A stretch of DNA of 15,993 nt from the NCBI GenBank assembly GCA_002501065.1, contig DLRK01000016.1, positions 27,207 to 43,199 of the forward strand, written 5' to 3'. This document shows positions 15,938 to 15,993 of the stretch, in pieces (position 1 is the first letter of the stretch; each line of letters opens with the position of its first letter). The position numbers and the translations under genes are program-made. The notes beneath the pieces were generated by a model. That model saw nothing but the letters and a program-made list of their open reading frames with translations, was not told the DNA's origin and did not search any database. The stretch is from Akkermansiaceae bacterium UBA7890. GTDB lineage: Bacteria; Verrucomicrobiota; Verrucomicrobiia; Verrucomicrobiales; Akkermansiaceae.

Positions 15938-15993
15938 ATGGAATATCGGGAGGAAACTCCCCGGGTTCCTGTAAATTTCACCGCGCCACTATT
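15938..15993 (+). CDS. Possible start of a further gene, cut by the right edge
   Basis: An ATG at 15938 opens a frame that stays open to the window end (18 codons, MEYREETPRVPVNFTAPL). GAGG at 15931-15934 lies only 3 nt before it, a short spacing. The stretch PRVPVNF loosely recalls the first strand of PilZ (c-di-GMP-binding) domains. This is too short to call, and chance is quite possible. Confidence 0.25.
   Translation, partial: MEYREETPRVPVNFTAPL

Overview
The window is about 16 kb of GC-rich chromosomal DNA with every convincing gene on the + strand. It most likely comes from a Verrucomicrobiota bacterium, probably an Opitutae/Puniceicoccales-type lineage. That placement is inference. 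It rests on a secretin-like protein of the kind found beside type IV pilus-like genes in that phylum, and on a very large exported protein ending in the D-x-D-G-D / LEYAL / STDL-x-W module common in Verrucomicrobia. No rRNA, tRNA, CRISPR array, insertion sequence or phage gene was seen.

Layout. (1) 1-1848: 3' part of a secretin-like outer-membrane protein, cut by the left edge and closed by a strong intrinsic terminator (1875-1906). (2) 2003-4192: one uninterrupted reading frame joining a complete dephospho-CoA kinase (CoaE) to a complete transcription termination factor Rho, through a hexanucleotide-repeat junction and a Lys/Ala-rich then acidic linker. (3) 4331-7768: a 1145-residue exported multidomain protein with a C-type lectin-like fold that appears to be interrupted by an inserted beta-sandwich domain. 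Paired palindromes lie in its leader and a hairpin lies downstream. (4) 7912-8964: an RNase D-type DEDDy exonuclease with an HRDC region, followed 14 nt later by a small zinc-ribbon membrane protein (8979-9614). (5) 9735-14920: gyrB and gyrA, 26 nt apart, giving the two subunits of DNA gyrase. (6) 14964-15880: a candidate 39-codon leader ORF overlapping the start of an exported protein of unknown function. (7) From 15938: a possible new gene cut by the right edge.

Most of the window is housekeeping: CoA synthesis, transcription termination, RNA processing and DNA supercoiling. Between these lie lineage-specific envelope and secreted proteins. The most unusual observations are the CoaE-Rho fusion, the split lectin domain in the giant exported protein, the ATGA-overlapping leader ORF before the last complete gene, and a GyrA quinolone region lacking both classical drug-contact residues. 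I saw no defence, mobile or biosynthetic system.

Gaps between genes are all under 300 bases: 1849-2002, 4193-4330, 7769-7911, 9615-9734, 14921-15079 and 15881-15937. What can be seen in each is listed as terminators, hairpins, repeats or palindromes.
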